Assembly: GCA_029834535.1 (NCBI GenBank)
Contig: JAQMWT010000565.1
Coordinates: 57,953 to 121,952, forward strand
Length of the DNA stretch: 64,000 bases
From: Chrysophaeum taylorii
Taxonomy: Eukaryota; Sar; Pelagophyceae; Pelagomonadales; Pelagomonadaceae
Reading direction: 5' to 3'
A program made the position numbers and the translations under genes. The first letter of the stretch is position 1; each line of letters begins with the position of its first letter. Below the pieces are notes generated by a model. That model saw only the letters and a program-made list of their open reading frames with translations, made no database searches and was not told the origin of the DNA. Positions 9,854 to 19,408 of this stretch are shown one piece after another.

Positions 9854-10834
9854 TTAGTCCGAAGATGCGGGGGCTTCTTGTTCTTCGTCTTCGACTTCCG
9901 CTTCTTCGGGGGCGGCGTCCGAGTCCTCGCCATCCTCGACTACGGGGTCGGCGTCCTCGACGAATTTGATGTGAAGGTCATCTTGGTCGGCAGAGGCGAG
10001 AGTTAGATCGGCCGCGGCGGCGACAGGTACGGGCGGCTTCCTGTTGCCGACGATCGAGAGGAAGCAGTTGTAGAAGATCTGGATGGTGTTGATGTAGAGG
10101 ACGCGCTGCTGGTTGGGAACGAACTTGAAGTTGATCGCGTGGGCGAGCGGCCACACCGTCCACGAACCGGTGACCTGCGTGATGAGGTCGCGCTTAATCT
10201 TGAGAATAGTTCCCTCGATGCCCGAGCCCTCGAGGATGCCCATGTAGCCAAAAAACATGACGCCAAAGATGGGGTTCCAGAGGATCTGGTCGATGGCGAC
10301 CTTGCTCGCGACGGCCCCGGCGGTCGTTCCGGGAATCTTGCCGTCGAGCACGCCGTAAAACCAATGGGAGGTCGTTCCGTGGACCAAAAAGCCGAAGGAT
10401 GCGAGCCTCGCCGTGCGGACGGGGTCGTAGGGGCCCTTCTTCTCGATAAAGAGCTGCGCGAGGATGTCGCCCAAGGTGAATCCGACGAAGCTCGTCAGCC
10501 CTTTGATTAGGAGCGGGTTCTCCTCGAGGGCTTTCTCGTACGCCGCCCACATGCCCTGCTTCTCTTCCTCTTCCTCGGGCTCCTCGTCCCCGGCGGCCGT
10601 CGCCCGCCGCGACACGATCCCTCCGCCGCCGTTTCCCGACGGCGGCTGCGGCGGCTTCTTACCCCCCCAAAACAACTTGCCCCGAATTCGCGAGCTCCAG
10701 CAACCCTTACTGCTGCCCGAGCCCGATCGACCGCCGCCCAGACGCATGCTCACGACGCTCCGCCTCGCCGGAGTCCTCACGGGCGCCTGGAACGCTAGCG
10801 CGCCGCCGACCAACGCCAGTGCAACACACACCAT
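9854..10834 (-). CDS. Mpv17/PMP22-family membrane protein, plastid-targeted
   Basis: 326 residues from ATG 10834. The N-terminus is a signal peptide (MVCVALALVGGALAFQAP) with an ALAF-QAP cleavage region, the heterokont bipartite plastid presequence pattern. An acidic linker follows at about 75-95. Residues about 95-265 carry the Mpv17 family pattern: NPLLIKGLTSFVGFTLGD, then HGTTSHWFYGVLD, then IDQILWNPIFGVMFFGYMG, then NFKFVPNQQRVLYINTI, with four predicted membrane segments. Family members form non-selective channels or metabolite pores in inner mitochondrial, peroxisomal or plastid membranes. The C-terminal ~50 residues are very acidic (EDEEQE). Mpv17 identity is secure; plastid location is inferred from the leader. 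Confidence 0.85.
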   Translation of the reverse strand: MVCVALALVGGALAFQAPVRTPARRSVVSMRLGGGRSGSGSSKGCWSSRIRGKLFWGGKKPPQPPSGNGGGGIVSRRATAAGDEEPEEEEEKQGMWAAYEKALEENPLLIKGLTSFVGFTLGDILAQLFIEKKGPYDPVRTARLASFGFLVHGTTSHWFYGVLDGKIPGTTAGAVASKVAIDQILWNPIFGVMFFGYMGILEGSGIEGTILKIKRDLITQVTGSWTVWPLAHAINFKFVPNQQRVLYINTIQIFYNCFLSIVGNRKPPVPVAAAADLTLASADQDDLHIKFVEDADPVVEDGEDSDAAPEEAEVEDEEQEAPASSD

Positions 10835-11168
10835 CTTGTTTACTTTTGCAAAGATCGTACTGACTTCGTTTTTCAAGTCCCAACGTCAACAGCAACTTAA
10901 GGTCCGTTGGCCCTTTTGAATCAACGCACCTCTTTTGGGGCCGTTTTCGTAGACGCGAGATGGGCCGCTGCGGATGCCACACCTCCCTCCCTCCCTCCCT
11001 CCGAAGCCAGCTTGCTTGCTTGCTTGCTTCTGAGAGCCCCGAACACACCTCGCTTTCTTTCTTTCTTTCTTTCGCCGTCACGGCATGGCTGTTTTTTTCA
11101 TCATCATCATTATAAAGAAGAGGACTCCCAACTTCCTACATGCAATAACCAACAACCATAAAAGCCTG
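10835..11168. repeat. Intergenic region with consecutive tetranucleotide repeats
   Basis: Upstream of the Mpv17-like gene lie three different tetranucleotide runs in succession: CTCC (about 10983-11002), GCTT (about 11010-11028) and CTTT (about 11051-11072). No gene was seen. Confidence 0.6.
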
Positions 11169-11477
11169 CTAGTTGGATCTCCCTTCGTCAGAGGTTGGTT
11201 CGTTGGCCCGTGGTGCTCTCGGGGAGCCCGAAGCGGGGGTCGAGGCGAAGCTCGCCCGATCGGTCGAAGAACGCGTCGTGAGGGCCCTCGGCTTTTGGGG
11301 CGTGTTGAGCGGAGCCTCCAGCAGCAGGAGGTCAGCCGTCGGATCGAGCGGCCTCAGGTTGGTGGTGTCCTTGGGACTCTGAGGCTTCGCATGGTGCTCC
11401 TTCCACTCGGTCTTCGCGGGCTCGCGCGAGTTGATCACTTGCGTCTGGGCCCCGCGGCCGCAGGTGAACCACGGCAT
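11169..11477 (-). CDS. Small hydrophilic hypothetical protein
   Basis: 102 residues from a proper ATG at 11477 (MPWFTCGRG start). It is Pro-, Ser-, Thr- and Arg-rich in its second half, with no membrane segment, and no family was recognised. The N-terminal half (PLDPTADLLLLEAPLNTP) looks ordered enough to be protein. It is divergent from the TBL-like gene 78 bp away. It could also be a chance frame in GC-rich DNA. Confidence 0.35.
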   Translation of the reverse strand: MPWFTCGRGAQTQVINSREPAKTEWKEHHAKPQSPKDTTNLRPLDPTADLLLLEAPLNTPQKPRALTTRSSTDRASFASTPASGSPRAPRANEPTSDEGRSN

Positions 11478-11555
11478 CTGGTTTGGGTGTCGACGTCGAC
11501 TGACGATTAGTGTTTAGGGAACTGTAATACCCTACCTCATAAGGGTTAGGGTTTG

Positions 11556-12755
11556 ATGTGGACTCTAATCATGATCACGTCGTTCGTCGGTTTCGGCAGG
11601 AGCGACGTCGTCGATCTCCGCGGCGCTCTCATCCACGAGTTCTTTGACCACCCAACGCGCGACGGCCCCGATGGCGTCGAGGCAGCCGTCGACTTCCTCG
11701 TCGACCAAGAGACGCAGGCGGTGGCGCCGCCGTTGCACAAGAGCGTCGTCGAGAGCGACATCCCGCGGCAAGGGAGAAACCCCCCGATCTGCCGCGTGAC
11801 GCACGAACGGATTCGGGCGGAGGGCGTCTTCGAGCGCACTAATGCTACCGCCCCCTACAACCGGTCGTGCTTCTGCGCTCGTGCTAGATACCACGTCGCG
11901 GCCGCGTGCGACAGCCTCGAGCTCTACGAGTGGCGATGGACCCTGCGGTCTGCGCAACAAAAAAGGTGCGAGATGCCCGATCCCTCGCCCACGAAAGCCG
12001 CGAAACTGTTTCGAAGACACACCAAGACGCTCCAAGTGGTTATGTTAGGACTCTCGTTCATGGGTCAGCCGTTCCAGAGTCTCGGCTGCCTCTACGAACG
12101 ACTTGTCTCCGACGGCTTCGTCTACGGGGCGCGGCGTTCCAGAGACTCGCCGGGAGCTAAAGTCTCGCTCGCCGAGGTCCGCAAGGACGGGGGACAATGC
12201 CTTGGCCTCGACCAAGACCATATCCCCCAGTACTTTCCGGAAACGCCCGCTAAATCCGCCGCGCTCCCGACCCAGAACTTGTACTCCTGCACGACCGACC
12301 ACGCCCAGTTTGAATACACCGACGACCACAACGTCAAGGTTCGCGTCTGCTTCAAGTACCTCTTCAACATGAAGAAAAACGTCAAGCCCAACGAGAGGCT
12401 TCCGTGCGATCTCTCCTGGCGCGACGTCGACGTCGTTCTCCACTTGTTTCCAAACCGCGTCTTCAGAGACGTCTATTTAAAACGCACCAACGCCCCCCGG
12501 GACCTCCGAACAAAAATCGTCTCCGTCCTAGACATATACCAAGCGACCCTCGAGCGCCAGCTCTTCGACGCTTTCGTCCGAGCCGGACTCCCCAAGCCCT
12601 CGCACGCCAATCTTCTCGCCCAGCCCCTCGACTGTTCTCGCCGCGACGTCCACTACGCGCTTCCAGGCTTCACCGATCACGCCGTCCAAGTCTGGTTCTC
12701 CCTCATCGCTACCGGCCTCGACAATGCCACCACATTTTATGGCCGAGAATCTTAG
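11556..12755 (+). CDS. TBL/PC-esterase-like polysaccharide acyltransferase homologue
   Basis: 399 residues from ATG 11556 (a TTG lies just before it). The layout follows the plant TRICHOME BIREFRINGENCE-LIKE and PC-esterase family: a YEWRW-then-CEMPD segment (about 128-145), then VVMLGLSFMGQPFQSLGC (about 163-180), which replaces the family GDSL block with GLSF but keeps the Ser and the trailing S-L-x-C, and near the C-terminus DCSRRDVHYALPGF (about 365), replacing DCxHWCLPG but keeping Asp, His and LPG. In plants these enzymes O-acetylate cell-wall polysaccharides in the Golgi. An N-terminal hydrophobic stretch (LIMITSFVGF) could be a signal anchor. The changed GDSL motif could mean altered chemistry. 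Family assignment is by motif order only. Confidence 0.55.
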   Translation: MWTLIMITSFVGFGRSDVVDLRGALIHEFFDHPTRDGPDGVEAAVDFLVDQETQAVAPPLHKSVVESDIPRQGRNPPICRVTHERIRAEGVFERTNATAPYNRSCFCARARYHVAAACDSLELYEWRWTLRSAQQKRCEMPDPSPTKAAKLFRRHTKTLQVVMLGLSFMGQPFQSLGCLYERLVSDGFVYGARRSRDSPGAKVSLAEVRKDGGQCLGLDQDHIPQYFPETPAKSAALPTQNLYSCTTDHAQFEYTDDHNVKVRVCFKYLFNMKKNVKPNERLPCDLSWRDVDVVLHLFPNRVFRDVYLKRTNAPRDLRTKIVSVLDIYQATLERQLFDAFVRAGLPKPSHANLLAQPLDCSRRDVHYALPGFTDHAVQVWFSLIATGLDNATTFYGRES

Positions 12756-12803
12756 ATATCTTTTTTTTTTCTCGCGCTATATTGATATTCTTCTTGTTGT
12801 TGG

Positions 12804-12953
12804 GCTGCGTGCCAGAGGGCCTCCAGGGAGGTATCGTGCGGCCGGGCAACTGATGTTGCTGCTGGGGATATGCGACTCGCTGCGTGCCAGAGGGCCTCCA
12901 GAGAGGTATCGCGCGGCCGGGCAACTGATGTTGCTGCTGGGGATATGCGACTC
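12804..12953. repeat. Two tandem copies of a 75-bp repeat
   Basis: Copy 1 (12804-12878) and copy 2 (12879-12953) are nearly identical, beginning GCTGCGTGCCAGAGGGCC and ending GGGATATGCGACTC. They differ at only a couple of positions. They lie just after the TBL-like stop codon, probably in its 3' UTR. Confidence 0.85.
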
Positions 12954-13384
12954 ACCTTGTGACGTTGTCGACGCATCTTTTCATGGGACTCTCCTCATCT
13001 GGGAAGGAATATCCTGTGTTGGCGCTCCGAATTCTTCTTCTTCTTCTTCCTCCTAGAGGAGAGGGAGAGAAGAGAGCCCATATGTGCTAGCTGGCGTTCA
13101 AGACCAACTTGGTTTTTCGACGTATATCTGTCTTCTTTCGCACAACTCCCCCAGGGGTGTCCGACGTCGGCGCAGACGTTAAAGTATGCGGAATATCAAT
13201 GACCACACCTTTGAGTCCCAGCGTCGTAGTCGCCGGTAGGCGGACATGGTCTTTTGTGGCAGGGTACAGCATTGGGAGTTCTGCGCAGCATCGCGTCCTG
13301 CTGGACGAAAAGGAGCCTCGCTTACTATTGAGGTGTCGATTGGTATCAGCCGGTTCCGGAATCGCACTCTGACTATCTCCATAC
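12954..13384. other. Intergenic region, no gene recognised
   Basis: A TTC run at about 13030-13053 and otherwise unremarkable sequence. A 71-87 codon frame exists on each strand, but neither has a recognisable motif. Confidence 0.4.
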
Positions 13385-13656
13385 GTCCTAACTACTAATC
13401 GACAGATGTTTGTCTGTCTGTTTGTTTGTCTGTCTTTAAATGTCGACTGCTAAGAGGGGGGGGTGTGTGTGGGGAGCATGAAGGATGTGGGTGGGTTTGT
13501 GGGGTATGAGGGATGTGCCTGACGGGCGGAGATAAGTACGCGGGACCTAGTCGGGGTCATCGCCGAGGCGTGGGGCAGGCGAAGAGAGGACGGGCCCCGC
13601 CCGTAGGTCGTACGCATGCTGCCGCCGGACGTATGTGCGACGAAGGGTGACGTCCT
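13385..13656 (+). repeat. Dispersed repeat R1, fullest copy
   Basis: This starts near TCCTAACTACTAATCGAC and passes through GTTTGTCTGTCTTTAAATG, a G8-like run, and TACGCGGGACCTAGTCGG. Related copies occur at 18062-18235 (+), 37857-38066 (-), about 6197-6277 (-, fragment) and about 48800-48985 (+, diverged). It is non-coding. The DNA transposon at 13664-18039 inserted directly at its downstream end. Confidence 0.75.
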
Positions 13657-13663
13657 GCTGGGA
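13657..13663. repeat. Left 7-bp target-site duplication (GCTGGGA)
   Basis: Directly precedes the TAGGGTCGG terminus; the same 7 bp follow the other terminus at 18040-18046. Confidence 0.8.
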
Positions 13664-13751
13664 TAGGGTCGGATAAGAAAGCTCAAAACTAGGCCCTAGC
13701 CTACATTTCGGAACACCAAACGAGAAACCCTCATTCAAAAGTGGATTGTCT

Positions 13752-13776
13752 CAGGCTATGTTTCAAACATAGCCTG
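13752..13776. repeat. Perfect 25-bp palindrome
   Basis: CAGGCTATGTTT, one C, then AAACATAGCCTG: 12-bp arms around one central base, in the leader before the transposase ATG at 13804. In RNA it could form a hairpin; in DNA it could be a dimeric protein site. Confidence 0.8.
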
Positions 13777-13803
13777 CAAAATCACAAAATCGGCGTTCCG
13801 CCC

Positions 13804-16800
13804 ATGGAATCGGCCGAAACGAGCAAAGAGTCGGCCCCGGGTCCTTCTGTAACCCCTGTGGACCCTTCGGTCCCGGCTGAGTTGACGAAAGTGTCGAAAA
13901 AACCCGCTGCCAAACGTCAACGGCGAAAAAACCTCTTGAGGGGAGAGTGCGTGTGGTGCGTAGCGAGGCTCGACCCCGACGAGACGGCCAGGGGCCAGCC
14001 GCTCGACCTGGAGCGACTCCTGAATATCGAGGGCGAGCTGCCCGACAAGTTCTACGTGTGCTCGAAAATGTGCCGGGACGACTTCACCCCGAGCAAGCTA
14101 CACACGACGAAGGGCGCGAAGGCCGTTCTCGCCCGGATCTCCGCGTCGCTAACTAGGACTCTCAAGACAACCATCCGCAGCGGGGACGAGGTCCTCATCG
14201 AGCACGACTTCTCGGCGGGGCACAACATCCAGGGCGGCAACGGCGTTGTCCTGGGCCTAATCTACAACAACACTGTGTGTCGGGTCGAGTCATACGACGT
14301 GAAAACGATTCAGCAGGGAGAGATCCGCGTCCCGTTCTCCCACGTCAAGGCCAAGCCCGACAAGGAGAACGACACCCCCCCGATTCGGCGACTACCACCC
14401 GGACGGCCAGCGCGTCCGACGCTTGGATCGAGTGGGTCATCGGTTATCTCCACACTGTCGTCGTCGTCGGACTCGAATGTGCGGATCTCGGAGCTCGAGA
14501 AGGAGGTGTCGAAACTCCGGAGCACGGTCGACAAGCTCACGGCGGCCAAGACGGCTCAGCACTCTCGCTCTGTCACCGCCGAACGCGAGACGAAAGAAGC
14601 CCACGCCGACGCCTTCGCCGCGGAAATGGCGGCCGCCAAGGCAGACGCGGCGCGTCTCGAGGCCAAGTGGAAGTACGAGGACGAGGTCCGGGATGCCGCA
14701 CGTCGGGAGGCACGGCTCCAGGTCCGCATCGAACGCCACCAGGCCTCCAATGAGAAGCAGCGCGACCGCGATGCCGCGAGGCTGCAGCGAGCCATCGACG
14801 AGCTCAACGCGACCAAGGCCCAGTCGAACGAGGCGGCGAGACAGGCTGCGGCGGCGGCCGAGTTTCGGGAGAGGAACCGACTGAAGAAATCGGACCCTCG
14901 GGCCATGCGACAACTCAAGAACAATTACGCCGCCCTCAACCAGGAAGCGAAGCAAATGGAGATAAAGCTCGCGGCTGCCGAGGACCGCGTCCAGGCCCGG
15001 GAGGGGAGATCGAGCGGCTGCGGGAGCGGGTCGCGGTCCTCGAGAAGCAGAACGCCGAAGTGTGGGTACCGCGGAAGCCGTCCGGCAAGGGATCCGGCAA
15101 GCACTCCGTGGGACTCGAAGCTCAGGGTGCTGTGTATGAAACTGCTCGCCTCGCGGGTTGCGCCTGCGGAAATCCCCGAGGTCCTGGTCTCGGTCGTCGA
15201 GGCGGTCGTTGGCCCGGAGCGAGTGCGCGACATGGAGCTCCCGTCCGCACGCTTCATTCGCGACCTGCGCTCCGAGATGGGTGTCCTTCACGAGGCCGCC
15301 GTCGCCCTCGCCGTGGGATACGGTGACGTCGACGCGGCGACGGACGCGTCGCCGCTCGACGGCAAGGAGATCGCGACTACCCAACTTCGCGTCACACGCG
15401 GCGGCGTGACGGAGAACTGGACGCTGGGCGCGAGCGAGATCTCCGACCAGAGCGCGCCTGGCGAGGCCAAGGCGATCAACGATCGGTTTGGTGACCTGAA
15501 TCGAGCGCTCCAGCTCGTTAATCAAGTTTACCAGGAGCTCTACGGAGCCGACGCTGCTGCGGCGCGCTCGGCCGCCGGCAGCCGGGTGCAGAATCTCGCC
15601 GGCCGGGCCATCGTTACCGACAACGCCTCCGCCGCCATCGCATCGGTCCGCGAGCTCCAGGACATGTCCTCGCGGCGGTGCAGAAGGAGATCGGGGAAGA
15701 GCTGTGGAATTTGATGACGCAAGACGAGCGCGACGCGAAGACTCGTGTCTTTCACGGGAACTGCCAGCGACATCTCGGTACGTCGTGCCGTCCCACCAGC
15801 AATTTGTTGAGCAGGCAACACATGGCTCGACGGCGGCGCCGCCGAGGAGGCCAAGATGCTCGACACGCTGCTGAAGGATAGCATCGAGAGCTCGGAGGCG
15901 AAGCACCTGCGCCTCACCGGCGAGTTGAACAAGGTCATTCATGCCTTGTCCAAGTGTATCGGCGAGGGCGTGGATCGCTACGGGAAGGGCTTCGGGACCC
16001 CTCAACGGGCATTCCTCGAGGAGAAGCACCCGTCGGAGCTCTACCTCACGCTCGGCCGCATCGAGCGAGTGCATGCCTTCTTCCAAGTCTGCCAGGATAA
16101 TCCACAACTCGTTGCGACCGCCGGTTACGCGGCCTTCGACACTGAGATCGCCACCTACGCCCAGTTTCTCGAGACGCGGGCCGGGTCGGCGAAGCTGTCC
16201 GTCGACGGCCAGTCCACGATCCGCGACGTCGCGGCCGTTCGGGCGCGGCTCTACGCTCCGACTGACACCAATGATCCAGAGGCCAAGACCATGCTCGACG
16301 CGCCCGGGCCTGGGCCAGGCATGCGCCGCACGTTCGAGGGGGGCAGTCTATGCGCTACGTCGGCGACGGCGACCTCGCGGCGGTCAACCAGACGTCGGAG
16401 CTCCGAGGGCCTTCGACGGCGCGCGGCGGAACTCGAACGAGGTCGAAGGCGAGTTTGGCGTATTGAAGTATTACAACGCCTCCTACGTCAACATGAGCGT
16501 CGCGAACTGCGTCGGGGTCGTCGCGTGCCAACGGGACCACATGTTCGACCGCCACACGTTTTTTACGACAGCGCCGGCGACGCGTCGCCGACGAGGTCGC
16601 TGGTCGAACGACGACGAAGGCTCGAATGCGCGATCGAGTTGGTGGAGGACGTCTCGCCACGCTCGGCGACGACTTTCGAGGAGTGTTGATGGAGGCGGCT
16701 CGTCGTGGTCGGCAGAACCACAAGGAGCAGGCTGCCGCGCGCGCGGAGGCGGCGAAGGAGCACCATCGCCGTCGCGCCGCCGCGTTCGTCGAGAAGGCCC

Positions 16801-17661
16801 TCGAGCGCCAGGTGAACGACTACGCCAAGGCCCAGGAGGCCATGAAAGTCAAGCCTGTCGTCGACGAGCAGGCCCTCGTCGGGAGGACCCTACTCGACGG
16901 TCAAGAAGCGACTTGATGCGGCACTTAAGCAGATCTCGAGCGACGCTGCGCGGTCGAAGGTCCTCAAGGAGAACATCGACAGGCACATCGTCGACATGGG
17001 CATGGGCGACCTCAAACCCAAGTCCTACACCTCGGGCAAGGACCCGACGATCGGCTCGGCCGGTTCCAAGGCCAACATCGAATTCCTCACCGCGCACCTC
17101 GAGTACGTCTACGAGCAGATCAAGACCAACTCCCGCGAGTTGGTCGCCGAGGCGGTAGTCCCGGGCGAGCGCCGACGGCAGCTGCCAGTGCTCGGGACCG
17201 CGACGGCCCAGCGTCTCGAACTCGACGCGAGGCGGCACTTGAGCGTTGACGAGCTCAAGGCCAAGGTTGAGGAGGAGTGCCGCGCCTTTCGCCATCCGAG
17301 GAAGCGGACGCGGACAACGAGTGGCCGCTCGAAGCTACCGACGATTGACGTGGCGTTGGTCACGCGTCGAGGTTCTCTGGGAGTTGTCGGGGCACCCGGC
17401 TGCTACTGGATGCCCGGCACCATCGAGGCGGTATCCGACGAGAACTCCAAGGACGGTCGCAAGAAACTCGGGCTGGGTTGGATCTTCGTTTCCTATGACG
17501 ACGGTTTCAGCGGGTGGCTCCTCGCGAACCGCCCCACCTTCTTCAACGGCTCCAAGCCGGCTTCCTGGCGCTTCGAGTCCGAGGACAACGAATACGACGA
17601 CGACGACGACGACGAGGAGGAGGAGGACGCGATGGACGTCGACCACGACGACTACGCATAG
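13804..17661 (+). pseudogene. Decayed DDE-type transposase
   Basis: From ATG 13804 an N-terminal zinc-finger-like block (CVWC then CSKMC), an SH3/Tudor-like strand-rich segment (about 14185-14345) and a long coiled coil (14460-15050) lead into the presumed catalytic core: first Asp in GDVDAATDASPLDGKE (about 15325-15370), second in RAIVTDNASAA (about 15605), a Cys/His segment (GNCQRH, about 15760) and a Glu-bearing helix (NEVEGEFGVLKYY, about 16434-16475). A second Tudor-like segment (YWMPGTIEAV then SYDDGFSGWLL) and an acidic tail end at 17661. The frame changes near 15000, 15100, 15670, 15800, 16340 and again by 17000. I see no convincing splice sites at these points, so I read it as inactivated by indels rather than intron-split. 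Confidence 0.65.
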
Positions 17662-18039
17662 CTGCATTCGCGGGCCCCGACGCCGGTCTCCCGAGGACGC
17701 CCGGAAAGACGAGGACACTAGAACTGGCCCCAGCGAACAAAAGGCGCCGTCTAAACGCCCACACGACCCTCATTGGGCCTACGGACATTCCCGATGCGCC
17801 GGTTGTTGTATTTGGAGCCGATGGCGTCGTGCAGAGTAGAGCCACCTAGGCCCCCGCCTCCACCGAGGCGCCAAAATACCTCACTCCCAAGTAGATTCGC
17901 CAAATCGGCAGCTACGGACTTCGTTCCAAGATAAAATCGGCACCATTTTGGGTCAACTTGGCGACGGACAAAAAAGCCCGCCAATCCTTGGGGATTTTCG
18001 GCCCCGGCGCGGGACCCCCGAGTTCCTTATCCGACCCTA

Positions 18040-18046
18040 GCTGGGA
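18040..18046. repeat. Right 7-bp target-site duplication (GCTGGGA)
   Basis: Matches 13657-13663 exactly. Confidence 0.8.
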
Positions 18047-18302
18047 TCGGGCGGCCTGGGCGGGGGTTTGTTTGTCTGTCTTAAATGTCGACTGCTAAGA
18101 GGGGGGGGGGTGTGTGGGGAGCATGAAGGATGTGGGGGGGTTTGTGGGGTAGGAGGGATGTGCCTGACGGGCGGAGATAAGTACGCGGGACCTAGTCGGG
18201 GTCATCGCCGAGGCGTGGGGCAGGCGAAGAGAGGGCCCCCTCGATTTAGGGTAAGGATCAGGTAGGCGCAAGAGTAAGGATCAGGTAGAAGCGAGAGCCA
18301 GA

Positions 18303-18815
18303 CAGTGATCCTCCAAGCCGTCTACGGCGACCTCGCAGACTATTTCCACGACCCGCGGCGGCTCTTTCAGCGCGCCATTCTCACGCCCCGTCGAAACGAT
18401 GTTGTCGATGCTGACAACGCGCATGACCGCGGCCTTTTTTTCCCGGAGACGAGGCGTCGGAGTTCTTTTCGGCTGACTAGGCTGGGTCGGAAGACGACGC
18501 CTCGCTCTTTACAGTAGAGTTTTCAACTCCCTGACAACCAACGGCATGCTGACTTTGATCGCGAGCTTAATGTCTTCGCAATCTCGACCCGTCGCACGGC
18601 CACTGCAACGGTACCAGATACATGATCGATCGTGTCGTTGTCACCGAGGCTCCTCCAACCTGTATCCCGTAAGGCCCGCCGACGCCAAACGATCACCAAG
18701 AGCCAGGGCCAGACGCCCCGCGAGGTCGGCGTCCTCTTGGCGAAGCCCGTCTTCTGCCACGTCCAGCTCTACGTGGCTCTCTGTCGATCGGCAACCCCGG
18801 GATATCCTCTTCTGA
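18303..18815 (+). pseudogene. PIF1/Helitron helicase C-terminal remnant
   Basis: Broken frames preserve PIF1-family landmarks in order: AVYGDLADYFHDPRRLF followed by QRAILTPRRNDVVDADN (about 18306-18410), then NLDPSHGHCNGTRYMIDRV (about 18590-18645), then KSQGQTPREVGVLLAKPVF and HVQLYVALCR (about 18700-18790), the last being the conserved motif V/VI region of Helitron helicases. The reading frame changes between these blocks and the Walker A region is absent, so it cannot encode an active enzyme. Confidence 0.7.
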
Positions 18816-18934
18816 GTCGACGGCCCACCCTACCCCACACGTGCTGCGCAATACCGATAAGCCCTCCCGGCGTCTACACGCGCACGGTAGGTGAATCTAC
18901 GGACCGGCAACTTTGGGGCTGGGTTTTGGGACTG

Positions 18935-19215
18935 TAACTAGTGAACTTAGGACCAGGTGAACTTACTGGACCGGTGAAACTTACTGGGTTTTTAGAGTGA
19001 ACGCAAAGGCCAGCGGCGTGCGCGATCAAAGCAGCTTAGATTGGCGGAGGTGAGCGACGAGCCGAAGGAGAGTGGGGTGAGTGGATGTGAGCACGAGTGG
19101 GCTTACGCCGAACTTACTGGGGTTAGAGATTGGGACTAGGTGAACTTACTGGGACCAGGTGAACTTACTGGGGTTAGAGATTGGGACCAGGTGAACTTAC
19201 TGGCGAACTTACTGG
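18935..19215 (+). repeat. GAACTTACTGG minisatellite
   Basis: Irregular tandem units built from GTGAACTTACTGGG and GGTTAGAGATTGGGAC are repeated several times. The reverse complement (CCAGTAAGTTCACC) forms the matching array in copy B at 28375-28490 and 37085-37215. Confidence 0.75.
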
Positions 19216-19408
19216 CCTGCACTTGTGTTTTAATAACTTTGTACAACAAGTACTTTTCTTCTCGTTAAAGATCCTGTCAACTCTCACATACGCCGCCGCC
19301 TGGCGCTTCAAAGAAGCGACTAAAAAGCAAGTGTCGCTCTGCGCGGGGCGGTAGGCAACGATGGGCAATCACCTCCGGACTTGACACACTCGCAGCGTGG
19401 TGGGAGAC

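Larger units (their letters stand above)
13664..18039 (+). mobile_element. 4.4-kb DNA transposon with TAGGGTCGGATAAG inverted termini
   Basis: The left end reads TAGGGTCGGATAAGAAA and the right end is its inverted complement (CTTATCCGACCCTA). The element is bounded by GCTGGGA target duplications (13657-13663 and 18040-18046). A second, internally deleted family member with the same termini is at 50568-50826. The interior encodes a decayed transposase. Terminal inverted repeats of about 14-17 bp and a 7-bp duplication mark a cut-and-paste element; I could not place it in a named superfamily with confidence. Confidence 0.82.
18062..19215 (+). mobile_element. Helitron-related remnant, copy A
   Basis: It begins with an R1 repeat (18062-18235), continues into a PIF1/Helitron-type helicase remnant (about 18303-18815) and ends in a minisatellite (about 18935-19215). 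An inverted, interrupted copy B lies at 28375-28511 plus 36997-38066. The two are close relatives over about 1.1 kb. No complete Helitron Rep domain, 5' TC end or 3' CTRR hairpin was identified. Confidence 0.6.

Noticed and set aside
14437-16107. 556-codon minus-strand frame
   Set aside because: Antisense to the transposase; composition is Arg/Leu-rich shadow sequence.
13385-18235. R1 copies at 13.4 and 18.1 kb as LTRs of one retrotransposon
   Set aside because: The enclosed element has its own inverted termini and 7-bp duplication, no RT was found, and R1 occurs elsewhere without such coding DNA.
18935-19215. Possible CRISPR or telomere-like array
   Set aside because: Imperfect minisatellite with degenerate units, duplicated in inverted orientation elsewhere; no telomeric unit.
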